Assembly: GCA_963576475.1 (NCBI GenBank)
Contig: OY754979.1
Coordinates: 26,982,034 to 27,046,033, forward strand
Direction of reading: 5' to 3'
From: Molanna angustata
Lineage: Eukaryota > Arthropoda > Insecta > Trichoptera > Molannidae
DNA length: 64,000 nt
In this document: positions 42,425-55,145 of the stretch, piece by piece
How the letters are laid out: each line of letters opens with the position of its first letter
How positions within the stretch are numbered: the stretch's first letter is position 1
The notes under the pieces: model-generated
The model's database searches: none
Seen by the model: only the letters and a program-made list of their open reading frames with translations
What the model was told of the DNA's origin: nothing
Translations under genes and position numbers: made by a program

Positions 42425-44685
42425 GGTATTTCAGTCGGCCAGGTTAAGCCCCTCATATTGCACATTAATATTTGTAATATCAATATTTATTTATTTCTCT
42501 AAGATAATAATAATATTTAATATCAATTTAGAGTGTTATTTATACCCAAAACAAAATATATTGTTTTTTTATGTCAAAGCCGCAGACAATACGGCGGATC
42601 AATGAGTAGAGGAATGGTTTAAAAAGGGTAAGTGGTTCTAGATTCTAGCAGAATGGTTCTAGAAAATGTTTCTAGAGGATCCATCACCCACTTGATCATC
42701 TAGATGCGATCGTAAGAGGCATGTGCTGTTGTTAGAGAGATACCATCTTGACGTACCTGAAACATTTCCCGACCTGTTGCGTAGTGTGAACGTGAAAAAA
42801 CGGCAGCATATTAATGGATAGTAAATATTGTCGTATCGAAATACTGTCATTAGCCTCAATACTACGTCATCAGCCCATGATTCTCGTAATTTTTTATTCA
42901 CCTCGAGTTTCTGACGCGTGTTTCTTTTTTATTTCGCTAATACTTTCTTAAGTTATATAAATATTATCAATTTCAATTTTTAAAAAGCATAAGATGAAAA
43001 TTTTTCCAAAAAAGTCAATAGAACTATTTAGTACAAAATAATTTAATACCGCGAGATTTCACTTAAGTAGGTAGGTATATGAAATAATAATTGTTCATGG
43101 CTTGTGCAATACGTTCATACGTTAAATTTATCTTTCAATTAGGTACAATTTATACACTTAAATAACAGTATGCTGTCTACGAATCGTTAGAAATTTGATC
43201 TATAATCTTAAAATAATCAATTGTCATTATCTTCGAATGATTTTGCTTCTACTTTGATCCACATAAAAAAATTACATTTGTGATGATGAAATTCTTAAAA
43301 TTATAATGATGATTAAAAACTAAATTCAATTTTATTATTTCAATGTCATTGTGTTGAGTTTTCTATCTTAAACATCCGTATTGTTTTATGAATAACTTAG
43401 AAATATATTATTTTTTATTCCTCCGAGTTTCATAATAATATTATATTATATTACCTACAGAACTACAGTATCAAAAGAAAGACAGTTCCTACCTATGTAT
43501 TGTCATTACAAAAAATATAATTTCATTATCAAAATTGTTTATTGTTTATGGTTGTAGGAATGTTAAGGTGTTTTGCTGATTATTTAATATATTTTTATTT
43601 ATTTTGTGTTATTTATTTGCTGTGAAAGTGATATTTGTGTTGTGAAATAGTGCTCAATCCAGCTAAATCATACAAGACTGCTGTAATTGTAAGTACAAAC
43701 TATTTACATATTATTCTTATTTGATTCTCAGTGTGGACCCATCATGTAAATGTCCTGTCATATTTTTATTGACCGATTCACAACACAACAGGGTTGAAAA
43801 TCGGCGTATCGACATAAATTTTGTCCAATTTCGTATAAATCAATTCATCGAAAGTGATATTGTTTGAAATATTTTATCATTTCGGCTATCTCTTTATTTG
43901 TACAGACTTTTGAATATGACTAATGACGGTAAGATTTGAATAGGTTCGGCAGATTTGATAATTGCTGGAATTTGAGACCAAATCTTGTTTTTATGAATAT
44001 AAAGTTTTTCTTAACACCCGTATTTCTATTGAAATTTTTTTTTCTCTCACATAATGATTTTATTATTATTTTGTATTTTAATGGAGTGTTTTTATTCAAA
44101 GTTACCTATTTAGACTGCACAAACTAATTAAATCTTGAATACAACGTAAGTATTTGTGTTATAATGATGTTATTTCGAATAATTTACTATTCACGTTACT
44201 AAGTTATAATTATGTTTTTTTTTCTTAAAAAAATGTTTTCAATAAGTATATAATTATGATCTGTCAAAATTCAAAGAGCTATAGACCAAGTTTACATCCC
44301 TTTTTAACCTTTTTAGTACACACAATGACACGTTGTAGCTCTATTTTTTTTATTCACACCATATTTACAATGACAACAAGTAGATAAAAAAAGAGAAAAG
44401 TAGATTACTGCTGCCCAACTAGGAAATCCTGTTCTAGGGCTACCATCATATGAGCATTCATTGTGGTTAGGAGTCATGTTTTTTTTTTGTTTCCATAAAT
44501 AACACAGGTATGCAAACATAAAATAATAAGACATGAGAAAATGTAATATCAAGATTAAATAATTCATCACTGATAAGAATATTCATATATACATTCATTT
44601 AAACATGCTAATCTTAACATGTCTATGTAATACGTCACATAGAATTATAATGAAAAAATAATACCTAGGTTTATAATTTTTCATT
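42425..44685. other. AT-rich intergenic sequence, nothing recognised
   Basis: No gene, long inverted repeat or array detected. GGGCCGGTATTTCAGTCGG at about 42420 resembles the terminus of the element at 50796-51402 and may be a solitary end. Confidence 0.45.
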
Positions 44686-44689
44686 CTGT

Positions 44690-44815
44690 TTGATTTAGTT
44701 TGCATATGCGACTCCCACTCACCGGTATCGCTCAATGTCTAGCATCGACAGAATGTTGAACAATAATGATGAAGACCATAGATTTAAACGAGGATACCAA
44801 TAATAGATAATGAAG
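44690..44815 (+). repeat. Dispersed repeat R4, copy 1
   Basis: CACTCACCGGTATCGCTCAA, GAACAATAATGATGAAGACC and ACCAATAATAGATAATGAAG are collinear with 46888-47015. Family unknown. Confidence 0.6.
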
Positions 44816-44884
44816 GGGTAGGCAACACAAAAAAAATTTAATCTTTTTTCATATATACAGTAAAATAAATAATAATAAATTAGG

Positions 44885-45290
44885 ATGATTTTTATAGCGC
44901 CGTTTTTGTGATAACCTCACCTCAAGGGCGCTTTGAATATATTACAGGTTTTTGTAAGACTCGCAGAAGAAGTGAGTTTTTAGGTGTTTCCTGAATAGTG
45001 CTAAGTTGTCGATTTGCCTCAGTTCAGGTGGTAGTTTATTCCACGAGGCTGGTCCAGCCACAGCAAAAGCACGATCACCGAAGGATGTAGCGTGTTGACT
45101 CTATTTATTTCAGTCAACTTGCCAATCATGGATGTGGTGGCTGACCGAAGTGTTTGTTGTTGCTCGTTTACGGTGAGAGGGATGCAGAAGTCTGAAAGAT
45201 ACGTGGGAGCCATGCCATGGATTGCTTTGAAAGTCAACACACATAATTTGTACTTGATTCTCTCTGACACTTTTAGCCAGTGAAGATTTA
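44885..45290 (-). pseudogene. CR1/L2-like LINE ORF2 C-terminus, family B
   Basis: The minus strand encodes LHWLKVSERIKYKLCVLTFK, IHGMAPTYLSDFCIPLTVNE and a GKLTEINRVN block, with a frameshift near 45090 after which the GDRAF region is in another frame. The 3' end carries GGCGCTATAAAAATC. Collinear with 9000-9560 and 13155-13560. Confidence 0.78.
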
Positions 45291-45659
45291 AAAACAATTA
45301 AACAATAAAAATCAAAACAATTAAAAAGATATCAAATAATTATTCCGAAAAATCATCAAAAGTGATAAAAAAAAAAAATACAAAGATATTATTAAGCAAA
45401 AAAAGAAAATAAAACAACTTGGATAACTACTCGAGCTTTCAAATATGAGCCAGCGCCTTCTTAAAATCATTAAAATTATTACACATTTTGAGAAGAAGTA
45501 ACATGAAACCTCGTATTCCTATGAATTACTTTGTTTCATTTTGCAGATAGTCTTTGTGCAGACTAGAGTTTTTTTTTTTTTGTTAAAGTATACCTATATA
45601 TAATGCCTGTAATCTTGTTTATTCAGTTCAGCTGAAATTTTTTTTTTTTTTAAAGAAAA

Positions 45660-45830
45660 AAATGAATATGTCCTTGTTAAACAAGTACATATACATCTTC
45701 CTACGTTCCCTAAACTAAGCATAAATGCTTGTCCTATAGGTGAACGAGATCGGTCGAGGCAGGATTCGAACTCGCGACCACTGGATTACTAACCCAGCGC
45801 GCTAACCGCTCTGCCATCCACCCATCCATG
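45660..45830 (-). repeat. tRNA-derived SINE, family S2, intact copy
   Basis: The minus strand shows the A box GGCAGAGCGGTTAGCGCGC and B box GAGTTCGAATCCTGCC, then the S2 body. At 45686-45687 a single TA lies where the pogo-like element is inserted in the copy at 11217/13008. Confidence 0.82.
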
Positions 45831-46059
45831 AAATAGACGACAAATCTAGCAATACCTTACTGACTTGATCGTTCATTTTATTTTAACCCTCACTAACCTA
45901 CCAATATACACACATATCCCAGACACCTATTACACTTTAAGGACATCCATATTTCATATAATATTCAATTTTCTTCTTCTTTTGATTTGGGACTTTTGAT
46001 CCCACATCATAGAAGATATTAGACGATAATGAATGATTGAAAGAGATATTGGAAGTAAG

Positions 46060-46370
46060 ATGAATATAAATTTCCTAAAGTGATTTCGCTACCTAGAAAG
46101 AATAAGTGATGGTCGTCTGACAAAAAAATATATAAGGATGATTCAAAAAGAATGAAAAATTCAGGTTGGCATAAGAAAAGTTGGCACAATCGCATAAATG
46201 GGATTTTTAATGATGGATATATAAGAATAATATAACTAGCTGCCTACGTGTATGAAAATAATGCATGGACGTGAATGAAGTGTGAAATGTATGTCAAGAG
46301 AGAGGAGTCTGGTGCCCTGTTCTCTTTGTCTACCTAAAATAGGAAAATGGCGTGATGGTATGGCATGGTA
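46060..46370 (+). repeat. LINE 3' region, family A, diverged
   Basis: GTGATGGTCGTCTGACAAAA, CATGGACGTGAATGAAGTG and CCTGTTCTCTTTGTCTACC mark the family A order, ending GGCGTGATGGTATGG. Many frameshifts. Confidence 0.55.
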
Positions 46371-46887
46371 CGAATGTTTATTACAAAATTAAAATGAGGC
46401 TTTTGAGAACTTTTTTAGCCATAAATATATTATTTGATTGTTTAGGCAAAATTGTGACCTTTGATTTTTAGTCTTAGGGTGGTGTCACAGCGGGTTCTTT
46501 GTAGTTGAATTTTGTTTTGTTGGGAATGATTTATATTTTTTTTTTACTCATTATCCTATAATTAAAGTTTATGAGTCACTTTTTTGGTCAATTTGCTAAT
46601 TTCATCATATTTATCAACAATTCCTAACCTTATTCCAATTCCATCAATGTCAGTATTCTTCATTGTAAAAGTAAATTGTTATTGTAATTCAACATTGTGT
46701 GGTCAATTCAATGGATGAATGCCACTTAGTATAACTATGTATGTACTCTAGCGATATTTTAAATGATTCTTATTATATTTTACAAAAATATATTTTTTAT
46801 TTGTAAAAAATACTCAATTCTAAAAATATATTATTGACAACTAAAATTATGATAAAAATTATATTTAATTTTACGTTCTACTTAAAT

Positions 46888-47015
46888 TTTTCGCAAACGC
46901 GTCTCCCATTCACCGGTATCGCTCTATGCTGAGCATCGTCAGAATGGTGAACAATAGTGATGGATACCATCTATATATAGATTCAAAAAGAGGATAACAA
47001 TAATAGATAAGGAAG
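46888..47015 (+). repeat. Dispersed repeat R4, copy 2
   Basis: Collinear with 44690-44815 through TTCACCGGTATCGCTCTATG and ACAATAATAGATAAGGAAGG. Confidence 0.6.
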
Positions 47016-47217
47016 GGAGAAATTCTAAGAAAAATTAAATACCCGAAAGACATTAAGGTAAATATGTATGTAGTGTAGGTATAATAAAATACAATTGAAG
47101 TGAAGGAATGAATATATAAATATTGTATTAAAAGGACAGCAATTATATTGAATAATGGCCGAATAAAAAAAAATATATTATTGACATGTTAAAAACATGT
47201 AAATATGACATGTTTTA

Positions 47218-48500
47218 CATGTTAATAGGTAGGTACCAGGAAAATATCGAAGTGTCAAATGCGTCGCATATTTTTATGATGAGTCATGACAAATTCAAGC
47301 TTAGATAAACTATAGCAAAAAAAAAATGAGAACACTCATGTTTTACAACATGTTAATAGTTAGGTACCATGTTAAAAAATGTGGAAAGTATCGATGGGTA
47401 TCAAATGTGTCGCATATTTTTATAACTAGTTGCATGTAACACATGAGATCCAACTGTCGACAGCGATAGTATGTATAGTTGAAGAATAAGTACCAAACCC
47501 ATAAATACAAATTATTTATTATTTTATGATATTTAGTTTTCTATACAACACATGTACCTAGGTAGTCAAGATAGGATAGTATGGAGGTCAGTCTTTTTTT
47601 CCTACCCGGAATATGAAAACAGCATGATGGTATATGTATATTGTATGTTTAGAGATGAAGTATCAAACTATTAAGTCTTCTTTGATATTGTGTATAGGTG
47701 ACTACCATACAAATTGTATGAAGCGATGTCGTCACTAAATTCAATTTTTATAAAAATTGTTAAAAAAAATTTGAGATGTACTGCTACAATGTTAATATTT
47801 TTTATATAAAATTAAATTATCTAGTTGGGGTGTTTCGGCTTTTTTCGATATTTAAAAAAAAATGGAAATATAGGCAGTTAAACTCATAAATTTATCATAA
47901 AAAAAATACTTTTCTTAATAAAAAATGTTTGAGAAACCCTGGAATTTTTTTGAAAAAACTAATTTGAGATTTTGTATTTGTCTATGTTTATACCAATTTT
48001 CAGCGTTCTAGCTTTTATGGTGTCTGAGATATAGGGAAAAATAAAATAAAAATTCAAAAGTTGATAACCCCTGACTGAAACAAAAATTCAAAATTCCGAG
48101 TATAAAAGTTTTGTAGGCCTGTAACTGTTTATATATTCTGAAATTTTAGGCTCTGTAAATTGAGCGGATCAAAAGTTATAAGGGGGGGACGGACACACAC
48201 ACACAGACATACACACACACAGACACACGAAATGTTCTACTCCGAATTCTGAGTAAATCCGTGTATGGAACATATATGCTGCGAAGCCTCTAAGTTGGTG
48301 TTTTTTGACTTCAAAGATGGAAAAGCCGTGAAAAAAGTAGACCTCTCCATACAATTCTCGCGTATTCTGGCTTGATACATTGTCGATATGTTAAGAGAAC
48401 AAAGTTCTCCTGAACAAATCGACAGTTGGATGAGTCATACCAAAGTCAAGCTCGGACGAACTATAGCAAAAAAAAATTTAAAAAAGTTAAGAACACCCTT
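47218..48500. repeat. 131-bp tandem duplication, second unit split by a Helitron
   Basis: CATGTTAATAG starts units at 47218 and 47349. Unit 1 runs through GTCGCATATTTTTATGATGA without a break. In unit 2 the same place (after CGCATATTTTTATAA) carries the Helitron at 47426-48430, and the unit resumes as TGAGTCATACC. Confidence 0.75.
47426..48430 (-). mobile_element. Non-autonomous Helitron, full length (1,005 bp)
   Basis: Read on the minus strand it starts TCCAACTGTCGATTTGTTCA and ends CATGCAACTAG. Insertion is between A and T with no target duplication, shown by the uninterrupted tandem unit at 47271-47285. It carries a short, interrupted CA/TG repeat at about 48192-48230. More substitutions than the 53-56 kb copies. 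Confidence 0.88.
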
Positions 48501-48885
48501 TTACAATTTTTCTCCACTTTGAAATGGTGGTTGAAATACAGTTTGCAGATATGAAGGCGTTTTTAAACAAATCAGTTGATTTATACGAAATACAATACTA
48601 TTCAATTTTATCGAAATATCAAATAAATAAAGTTGGAGTTTTAACACGCATTGTCTTCGGGAATACACAAATTCAGAAAGTATTAGAGCTCCAACTGTTC
48701 GGGACGTTAGTTAAAAATCGATTGCAAAATTCCAGTACAGACAGAAGACAAGTGAAGTTAAAGAATAGGGTGTTATAAAAGATGATTTATAAACACTCGG
48801 TCAATTTGAAAAATTCAATGGGAGAAAAAAAAATACCAAATTGGAGAAATTTTCATTGATTTATTTATACATATTTATGTAATTA
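48431..48885. other. No recognised feature
   Basis: An 84-codon plus-strand frame (48524-48778) has no recognisable domain. I do not call it a gene. Confidence 0.4.
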
Positions 48886-48889
48886 AAAA

Positions 48890-49060
48890 CACTTACTTGC
48901 ACTCTGTAAGTGGTGAGTTTCTCCAATTTATTGCCGTTTTCAATACGGAGAAGCAATAATTGCGTGAGAGATAATCTTAACATTAATTTCTTCCCTGCTG
49001 GAATCGAACCTAGGACGCCAGCATAGAAGTCAAACTCTAACTCGGCGGTCGGCACTTGTA
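48890..49060 (-). repeat. tRNA-derived SINE, family S3
   Basis: The minus strand shows an S3 head near 49010-49055 with a B-box relative (TAGGTTCGATTCC), the body (GCAATTATTGCTTCTCCG) and tail remnants (GGCAATAAATTGG). Confidence 0.68.
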
Positions 49061-49092
49061 ATGGAAAGTAGTTGGCAAAATGAAATTACATA

Positions 49093-49615
49093 CGTTTATA
49101 CCATCACGGCATATCCCGCTACGTGGGGTAACCAGCGACAGGTGTGCGGGGGTGCATTTACCTATAAAAGGCATCACAACACATGCGTGTACCTATACCG
49201 TACACACCAGTCTCGTCTCAACTAAAAAGGCACTACATTTAGAATGGGTGGTGAACCTCATTATTGCTGAACTATGTGAGATGTAGTTTTGTCTGTTGTA
49301 TTTTCGATTTCCCGGCTGCGTATTTACCTTTCCGTGTTGATTAGGAGGCAAGTACTGCCTCGAACAGTTTGCGTTGCTAAACCGTGTGCATTTGGAGGAC
49401 ACGTGCCTTGAATTCAACACGAGTTTAAAGAGCATTAGCGCAACAAACTAGTACCTAATTCGAGGCAGTACTTGTCTCCTAATCAACACGGTATGGTAAA
49501 TACGCCACCTGGCTCTTAAGACTCCCCCGTAAACAATGATTATAGAAAAGAGTGGAAGCACTATTCTATGCCGGTGCCCCACAGAACCTACTCAATTTAC
49601 CGAAATGAATTGTTT
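49093..49615 (+). repeat. Dispersed repeat R1, split by a MITE
   Basis: Runs from TACCATCACGGCATATCCCG to TTTCGATTTCCCGGCT, then resumes after the MITE as GGCTCTTAAGACTCC and ends near GGTGCCCCACAGAACC. The uninterrupted equivalent is 6975-7260 (TATTATCCGGCTCTTACGG). Confidence 0.75.
49318..49505. mobile_element. 188-bp MITE with 40+ bp inverted ends
   Basis: Ends GCGTATTTACC and GGTAAATACGC. The arms continue through CCGTGTTGATTAGGAG and CAAGTACTGCCTCGAA with three mismatches. The flanks CCCGGCT and CCTGGCT may be a degenerate target duplication. Confidence 0.78.
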
Positions 49616-49704
49616 TATTTCCATTTTCACACCGATCTCGATCTCACATACCTACATGTGTCTTTTTAGGTTATAATATTTTCATGCATGCATGGAATGA
49701 CGAC

Positions 49705-49905
49705 AATAGGCGTGATGACAGTAAGAAAAAATCATAAAAATTATGATTTTATAAAATAAAATATGTTATAAAGATTTGAAAAAATATATTTATTTTCATT
49801 TTAAAAGAGCGAATAATATTAATATTATTAAAATAAAAATACAAAATATGTTAGTCCGCCATTTTATGTGAAACACCAATCAGAGCGCATGACGTCACCA
49901 TATTG
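49705..49905 (+). repeat. Dispersed repeat R5, copy 1
   Basis: Collinear with 50393-50590: GTGATGACAGTAAGAAAAAA, then TTAGTCCGCCATTTTATG and ATCAGAGCGCATGACGTCA. The TGACGTCA ends are palindromic CRE-like sequences. Function unknown. Confidence 0.7.
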
Positions 49906-50392
49906 CTACTGTCATATTGTGTTGTTCGAAATGGCTATTTTTTTCATAACAAGCTATATGGAATATGCTGCTTATTTTTAACATGCTATTTTTATTTATT
50001 GATTTATTTGGTTTATTTGGGACAATAAACCAAATAATATCGCTATCCGCTCTATTGAATCGTTGACGCATCTGTTATAATACGCACCGAGTATTGTAAC
50101 GTGGTGGAGAATATTTAACGTTTCAGAAATAAATAACTTGGTGGCTTTCATTGCTTGATTATAAAATAAAATTATGTTATTATATTGTTTCTTTGATTTT
50201 GTTATGTACAGTAATGATGATGTTTGTGGGAGTTGTACAGTGTTATATGAGGTTGAAATAGAAATACATTTGTATTTATTATGATGAATCTACTAGATCA
50301 GAATATAATAAGATATACATATGGGATAAATGTTATGAATCATATATACATATAATGATTAATATATTTAAAAAAATATAATGTAATGTAAT

Positions 50393-50590
50393 AGGTGTGA
50401 TGACTGTAAGAAAAAAATCATTGAAATTATGATTTTAAAAAATTGAATAGGTTATAAAGATTTAAAAAATGTACTTATTTTCATTTTAAAGGAGTGAATA
50501 ATAATAATATTATAAATATAAAACTACAAAATGTGTTAGTCCGCCATTTTATGAGAAAAAACAATCAGAGCGCACGACGTCATAGTATGG
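50393..50590 (+). repeat. Dispersed repeat R5, copy 2
   Basis: Direct copy of 49705-49905 about 690 bases downstream. It could mark two insertions of one retroposon, or the direct ends of a larger lost element. Confidence 0.7.
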
Positions 50591-50795
50591 TCGCGTCAAT
50601 TCTTCTGATAGTCTTCAATACAATATACGCATTAATTGTCGGTCTGTACTATGTTTATTTTGGTGTTATCGATGTATTAATATTTTAATTAGATACTTAA
50701 AACTAAAACAAATCAAATATAAATGGAACAAGGATTCATCAAAGCAAATAGTTTCAATTTACCTAGATACTCGCCTACCTATCGGGGGACACTAT

Positions 50796-51402
50796 GGGCC
50801 GGTATTACAGTGTCAGTTTAAGAGCTAAACTCAAGTTTTACAAAAATATAGCGTATTACAGTGTCCGTTTAGACCTAATCTTCCCTCAAATACGTCACTA
50901 AAACGACAAATATTTAACTCAACGTTTCTGGCAGATTAAGTACTTAACTGTGAGTCAACTGTCATTTGCTAGGCAACTCGTGTAGTTTCAGTTTCTATCA
51001 CTAGAGGCGTTAGGCAACGTGTGTAGATTCAGTGTTGTATCACTAAAGGCGTTAGTTATATCGAAGGTGGCGCCACACAACAAAACAAACTGACAGCCGT
51101 ATTGAAACGAACACGGGCATTTAAAAGCATTATTTTGGTGAAAAAAATTAAATTTACCATGTTGGATAATAAAACAATGGTATTTAAAGTCGTAGCGTCC
51201 CGTTTTGTATTTCGTATTATTTGAGGTTATTTAAATTTGACAGATAATAACCACAGAAAACGTGAAATATGTCTATAATTGAAGATTTAGTAACTGACAT
51301 GTCATATTGCACTGTAATACGGAAATGGATTCAATCTCCCCTTAACATTAATCTTGAGTTTGGCAAACTCAATGAGTTGAGGGCCGACTGTAATATCGGG
51401 CC
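50796..51402. mobile_element. 607-bp TIR element with TAT flanks
   Basis: Ends GGGCCGGTATTACAGT and the complement of GGCCCGATATTACAGT, next to TAT (50793-50795 and 51403-51405). The TATTACAGTGTC motif recurs near 50851. A 3-bp duplication is typical of PIF/Harbinger elements, but the TAT target is not their usual TWA, so I leave the family open. No coding frame. Confidence 0.75.
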
Positions 51403-51405
51403 TAT

Positions 51406-53110
51406 GTTAATTGTATTTTGTATGTAACTTAGTTTTTATTGAATAAATAAATAAATAATGAACGCTCGCAACGTATGGTAAACTAATTTAGTTTTAGTAT
51501 TCTACAATTTTGTCACGCGATGGTGAGCTGACGAACGTTCGACATGTTATGATGCTGGTCACTGCCAAACTAAACTAGCAAGCTATATTTTTTTCATGCA
51601 ATGAAGCGATTTGCGAAACGACGGCGATTACGCGAAGCATGCGTTTTAAAACATCGTTACAATTTTAGCAGCATACGAATTATTACATAGCGCTCGTTAT
51701 TTGTATTGTGTTCATAACAAGCTATATTTATCTGCTATCGTTATTTTTAGCAATAGCAGCCATAGTAGTTATTTTTCTGCCTGTCTTAACTACTCTTAAC
51801 TAGAATGGAACTTTTGATGGTCGGATATTTCTTTGCGTCGAACAAACACTTTTGTTCATCAGAATTTCGAAACGTAAAAACTTAATAATAAGTACATATA
51901 AGTACTTTATTTATCTGTAATTTAAATACAACTTACATCTCGAAAATCGATAAAATATGCTCCTTCTTCTCTCTACATTATGTGTTCATAAGCTAAAAAC
52001 ATACGCGGGAAACGTATGATGGCCTATTTTGACGTTTGGACATTAATGAAGTTCTTTATATGCTTATTGCCTAAATAATGGTAAATATTATATTATTGAG
52101 AGCTAAAAGTGGGGGAGCAAATACTGTACTTCATTGTAAACGCGTACTTAATAAAATACACTTGTGTCTCGCCGTGCGAAATTTAATCACTTATTTCTCT
52201 TTTTTTTCGCGTGGGACGAAAACATATACCTCAGTAGGTGTTTTTTTCGTCGTGTTTGTACATTTAGGGACCGCACAACACTTATGCACTTTTGAATTGA
52301 TTATAAATACACAAATCGTCCTAGAATACATATATTACATATAGTAGTGATATGCAGTTTACAATATCGTGACGTCACCGTCAGGGTCGGCAGGCGCCAT
52401 GATACTACAAGCGTTTTTTGGCGTAAATGTCAAATTTGATTTTAAAATGGCGATTTTTGCTACTAAACCTTTATTTTATGTAGAAATGTATATATATTTG
52501 AAAACAGTGAATGCGTAAAAACATCGTGAGATAGTTTTTCAAAATTAGTCATCATGCCCATTGGGCAGTGGAATATAGAATGCTTTTTGACCTTTTATTG
52601 GAAACTTTTGAATGTTAATTTTCTTAAATTAACCTGACCAGTTGATAAGTGCCTAATAAGCTGAAACGGTCGTCCTGGATTCAGGAAAATAATATATATG
52701 TAGACCAAATCATTTGTTTGATTTAAAATACCCATTATTATGGAATTCTACATATTCAACACCGTCAGCATTGACAAAATTAAAAATAAAATAATTAAAT
52801 TAACCTCTTGTGAATGCATATTGTCATCAATTATAATGTCAACTGACTTAATAGTACTACAGATAAAATAAAAGTAATCTTACCACAGATAAAATAATAG
52901 TCAACAGATACAAATAATAGTCAGTACACTCGATGTTCAATTTGAACGCGAGAGTGTCTTTAGATCGTCTGTTTCCGGTCTTCCTGAACGGCTTAGACCA
53001 TCACTAAGTGCACTCGGCATTCATTGTGAACGCACTCCTGAGGCAGTACTTTTTCAATTTGGGCTAAGGTTACATGTTGTTGAATGCAAAATAATTAACA
53101 AAAATAATTA
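51406..53110. other. Intergenic sequence, little recognised
   Basis: An AATAAATAAATAAATAATG tail at about 51440-51460 suggests the end of a retroposon. The rest shows no gene or repeat boundary I can support. A 88-codon frame at 52078-52344 has no domain. Confidence 0.45.
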
Positions 53111-53114
53111 AATA

Positions 53115-54130
53115 CTAGTTGCATGTAACACATGAGATCCAACTGTCGATAGCGATAGTATGTATAGTTGAAGAATATATACCAAACTATAAACCCATAG
53201 ATACAAATTATTGAATATTTTCAGATATTTTGTTTTCTATACAACATATGTAGGTATGTATGTCAAGATAGGATAGTATGGAGGAAGATCCTTTTTCCTA
53301 CCCAGAATATGCAAATAGCATGATGGTATGTATGTATGTATGTTTGGATATGAAGTATCAAACTATTAAGTTTTCTTACATATTGTGTATAGGCGACTGC
53401 CATACAAAATGTATGAAGCGATGTCGTCACTAAATTCAATTTTTAAAAAAATTGTTAAAAAAAAATTGAGATCTTCTACTACAATGTTAATATTTTTTAT
53501 AGAAAATTAAATTATCTAGTTGGGGTGTTTCGGCTTTTTTCGATAATTGTAAAAGTTTTGGAAATATAGGCAGTTAAACTCATAAATTTATCATAAAAAA
53601 ATATTTTTCTTAATAAAAAATGTTTGAGAAACCCTGGAATTTTTTTGAAATACTAATTTGAGATTTTGTATTTGTCTATGTTTGTACCAATTTTCAGCGT
53701 TCTAGCGTTTATGGTTTCTGAGATATATGGAAAAATAAAATAAAAATTCAAAAGTTGATAACCCCTGACTGAAACAAAAATTCAAAATTCCGAGTATAAA
53801 AGTTTTGTAGGCCTGTAACTGTTTATATATTCTGAAATTTTAGGCTCTGTAAATTGAGCGGATCAAAAGTTATAAGGGGGGGACGGACACACAGACACAC
53901 AGACACACACACACACACACAGACACACGAAATGTTCTACTCCGAATTCTGAGTAAATCCGTGTATGGAACATATATGCTGCGAAGCCTCTAAGTTGGTG
54001 TTTTTTGACTTCAAAGATGGATAAGCCGTGAAAAAAGTAGACCTCTCCATACAATTCTCGCGTATTCTGGCTTGATACATTGTCGATATGTTAAGAGAAC
54101 AAAGTTCTCCTGAACAAATCGACAGTTGGA
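53115..54130 (-). mobile_element. Helitron, tandem unit 1 (1,016 bp)
   Basis: Full-length minus-oriented copy whose 3' CTAG faces host sequence (AATTAAATA). Its 5' TC joins the CTAG of unit 2 with no base between. It carries the 5' stem-loop, the (CA)n block at about 53885-53930 and the terminal hairpin. Confidence 0.9.
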
Positions 54131-55145
54131 CTAGTTGCATGTAACACATGAGATCCAACTGTCGATAGCGATAGTATGTATAGTTGAAGAATATGTACCA
54201 AACTATAAACCCATAGATACAAATTATTGAATATTTTCAGATATTTTGTTTTCTATACAACATATGTAGGTATGTATGTCAAGATAGGATAGTATGGAGG
54301 AAGATCCTTTTTCCTACCCAGAATATGCAAATAGCATGATGGTATGTATGTATGTATGTTTGGATATGAAGTATCAAACTATTAAGTTTTCTTACATATT
54401 GTGTATAGGCGACTGCCATACAAAATGTATGAAGCGATGTCGTCACTAAATTCAATTTTTAAAAAAATTGTTAAAAAAAAATTGAGATCTTCTACTACAA
54501 TGTTAATATTTTTTATAGAATATTAAATTATCTAGTTGGGGTGTTTCGGCTTTTTTCGATAATTGTAAAAGTTTTGGAAATATAGGCAGTTAAACTCATA
54601 AATTTATCATAAAAAAATATTTTTCTTAATAAAAAATGTTTGAGAAACCCTGGAATTTTTTTGAAAAAACTAATTTGAGATTTTGTATTTGTCTATGTTT
54701 GTACCAATTTTCAGCGTTCTAGCGTTTATGGTTTCTGAGATATATGGAAAAATAAAATAAAAATTCAAAAGTTGATAACCCCTGACTGAAACAAAAATTC
54801 AAAATTCCGAGTATAAAAGTTTTGTAGGCCTGTAACTGTTTATATATTCTGAAATTTTAGGCTCTGTAAATTGAGCGGATCAAAAGTTATAAGGGGGGGA
54901 CGGACACACAGACACACAGACACACACACACACACAGACACACGAAATGTTCTACTCCGAATTCTGAGTAAATCCGTGTATGGAACATATATGCTGCGAA
55001 GCCTCTAAGTTGGTGTTTTTTGACTTCAAAGATGGAAAAGCCGTGAAAAAAGTAGACCTCTCCATACAATTCTCGCGTATTCTGGCTTGATACATTGTCG
55101 ATATGTTAAGAGAACAAAGTTCTCCTGAACAAATCGACAGTTGGA
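54131..55145 (-). mobile_element. Helitron, tandem unit 2 (1,015 bp)
   Basis: Nearly identical to unit 1. Differences are mostly in homopolymer and CA-repeat length. Both junctions read TTGGACTAGTTGC on the plus strand. Confidence 0.9.
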
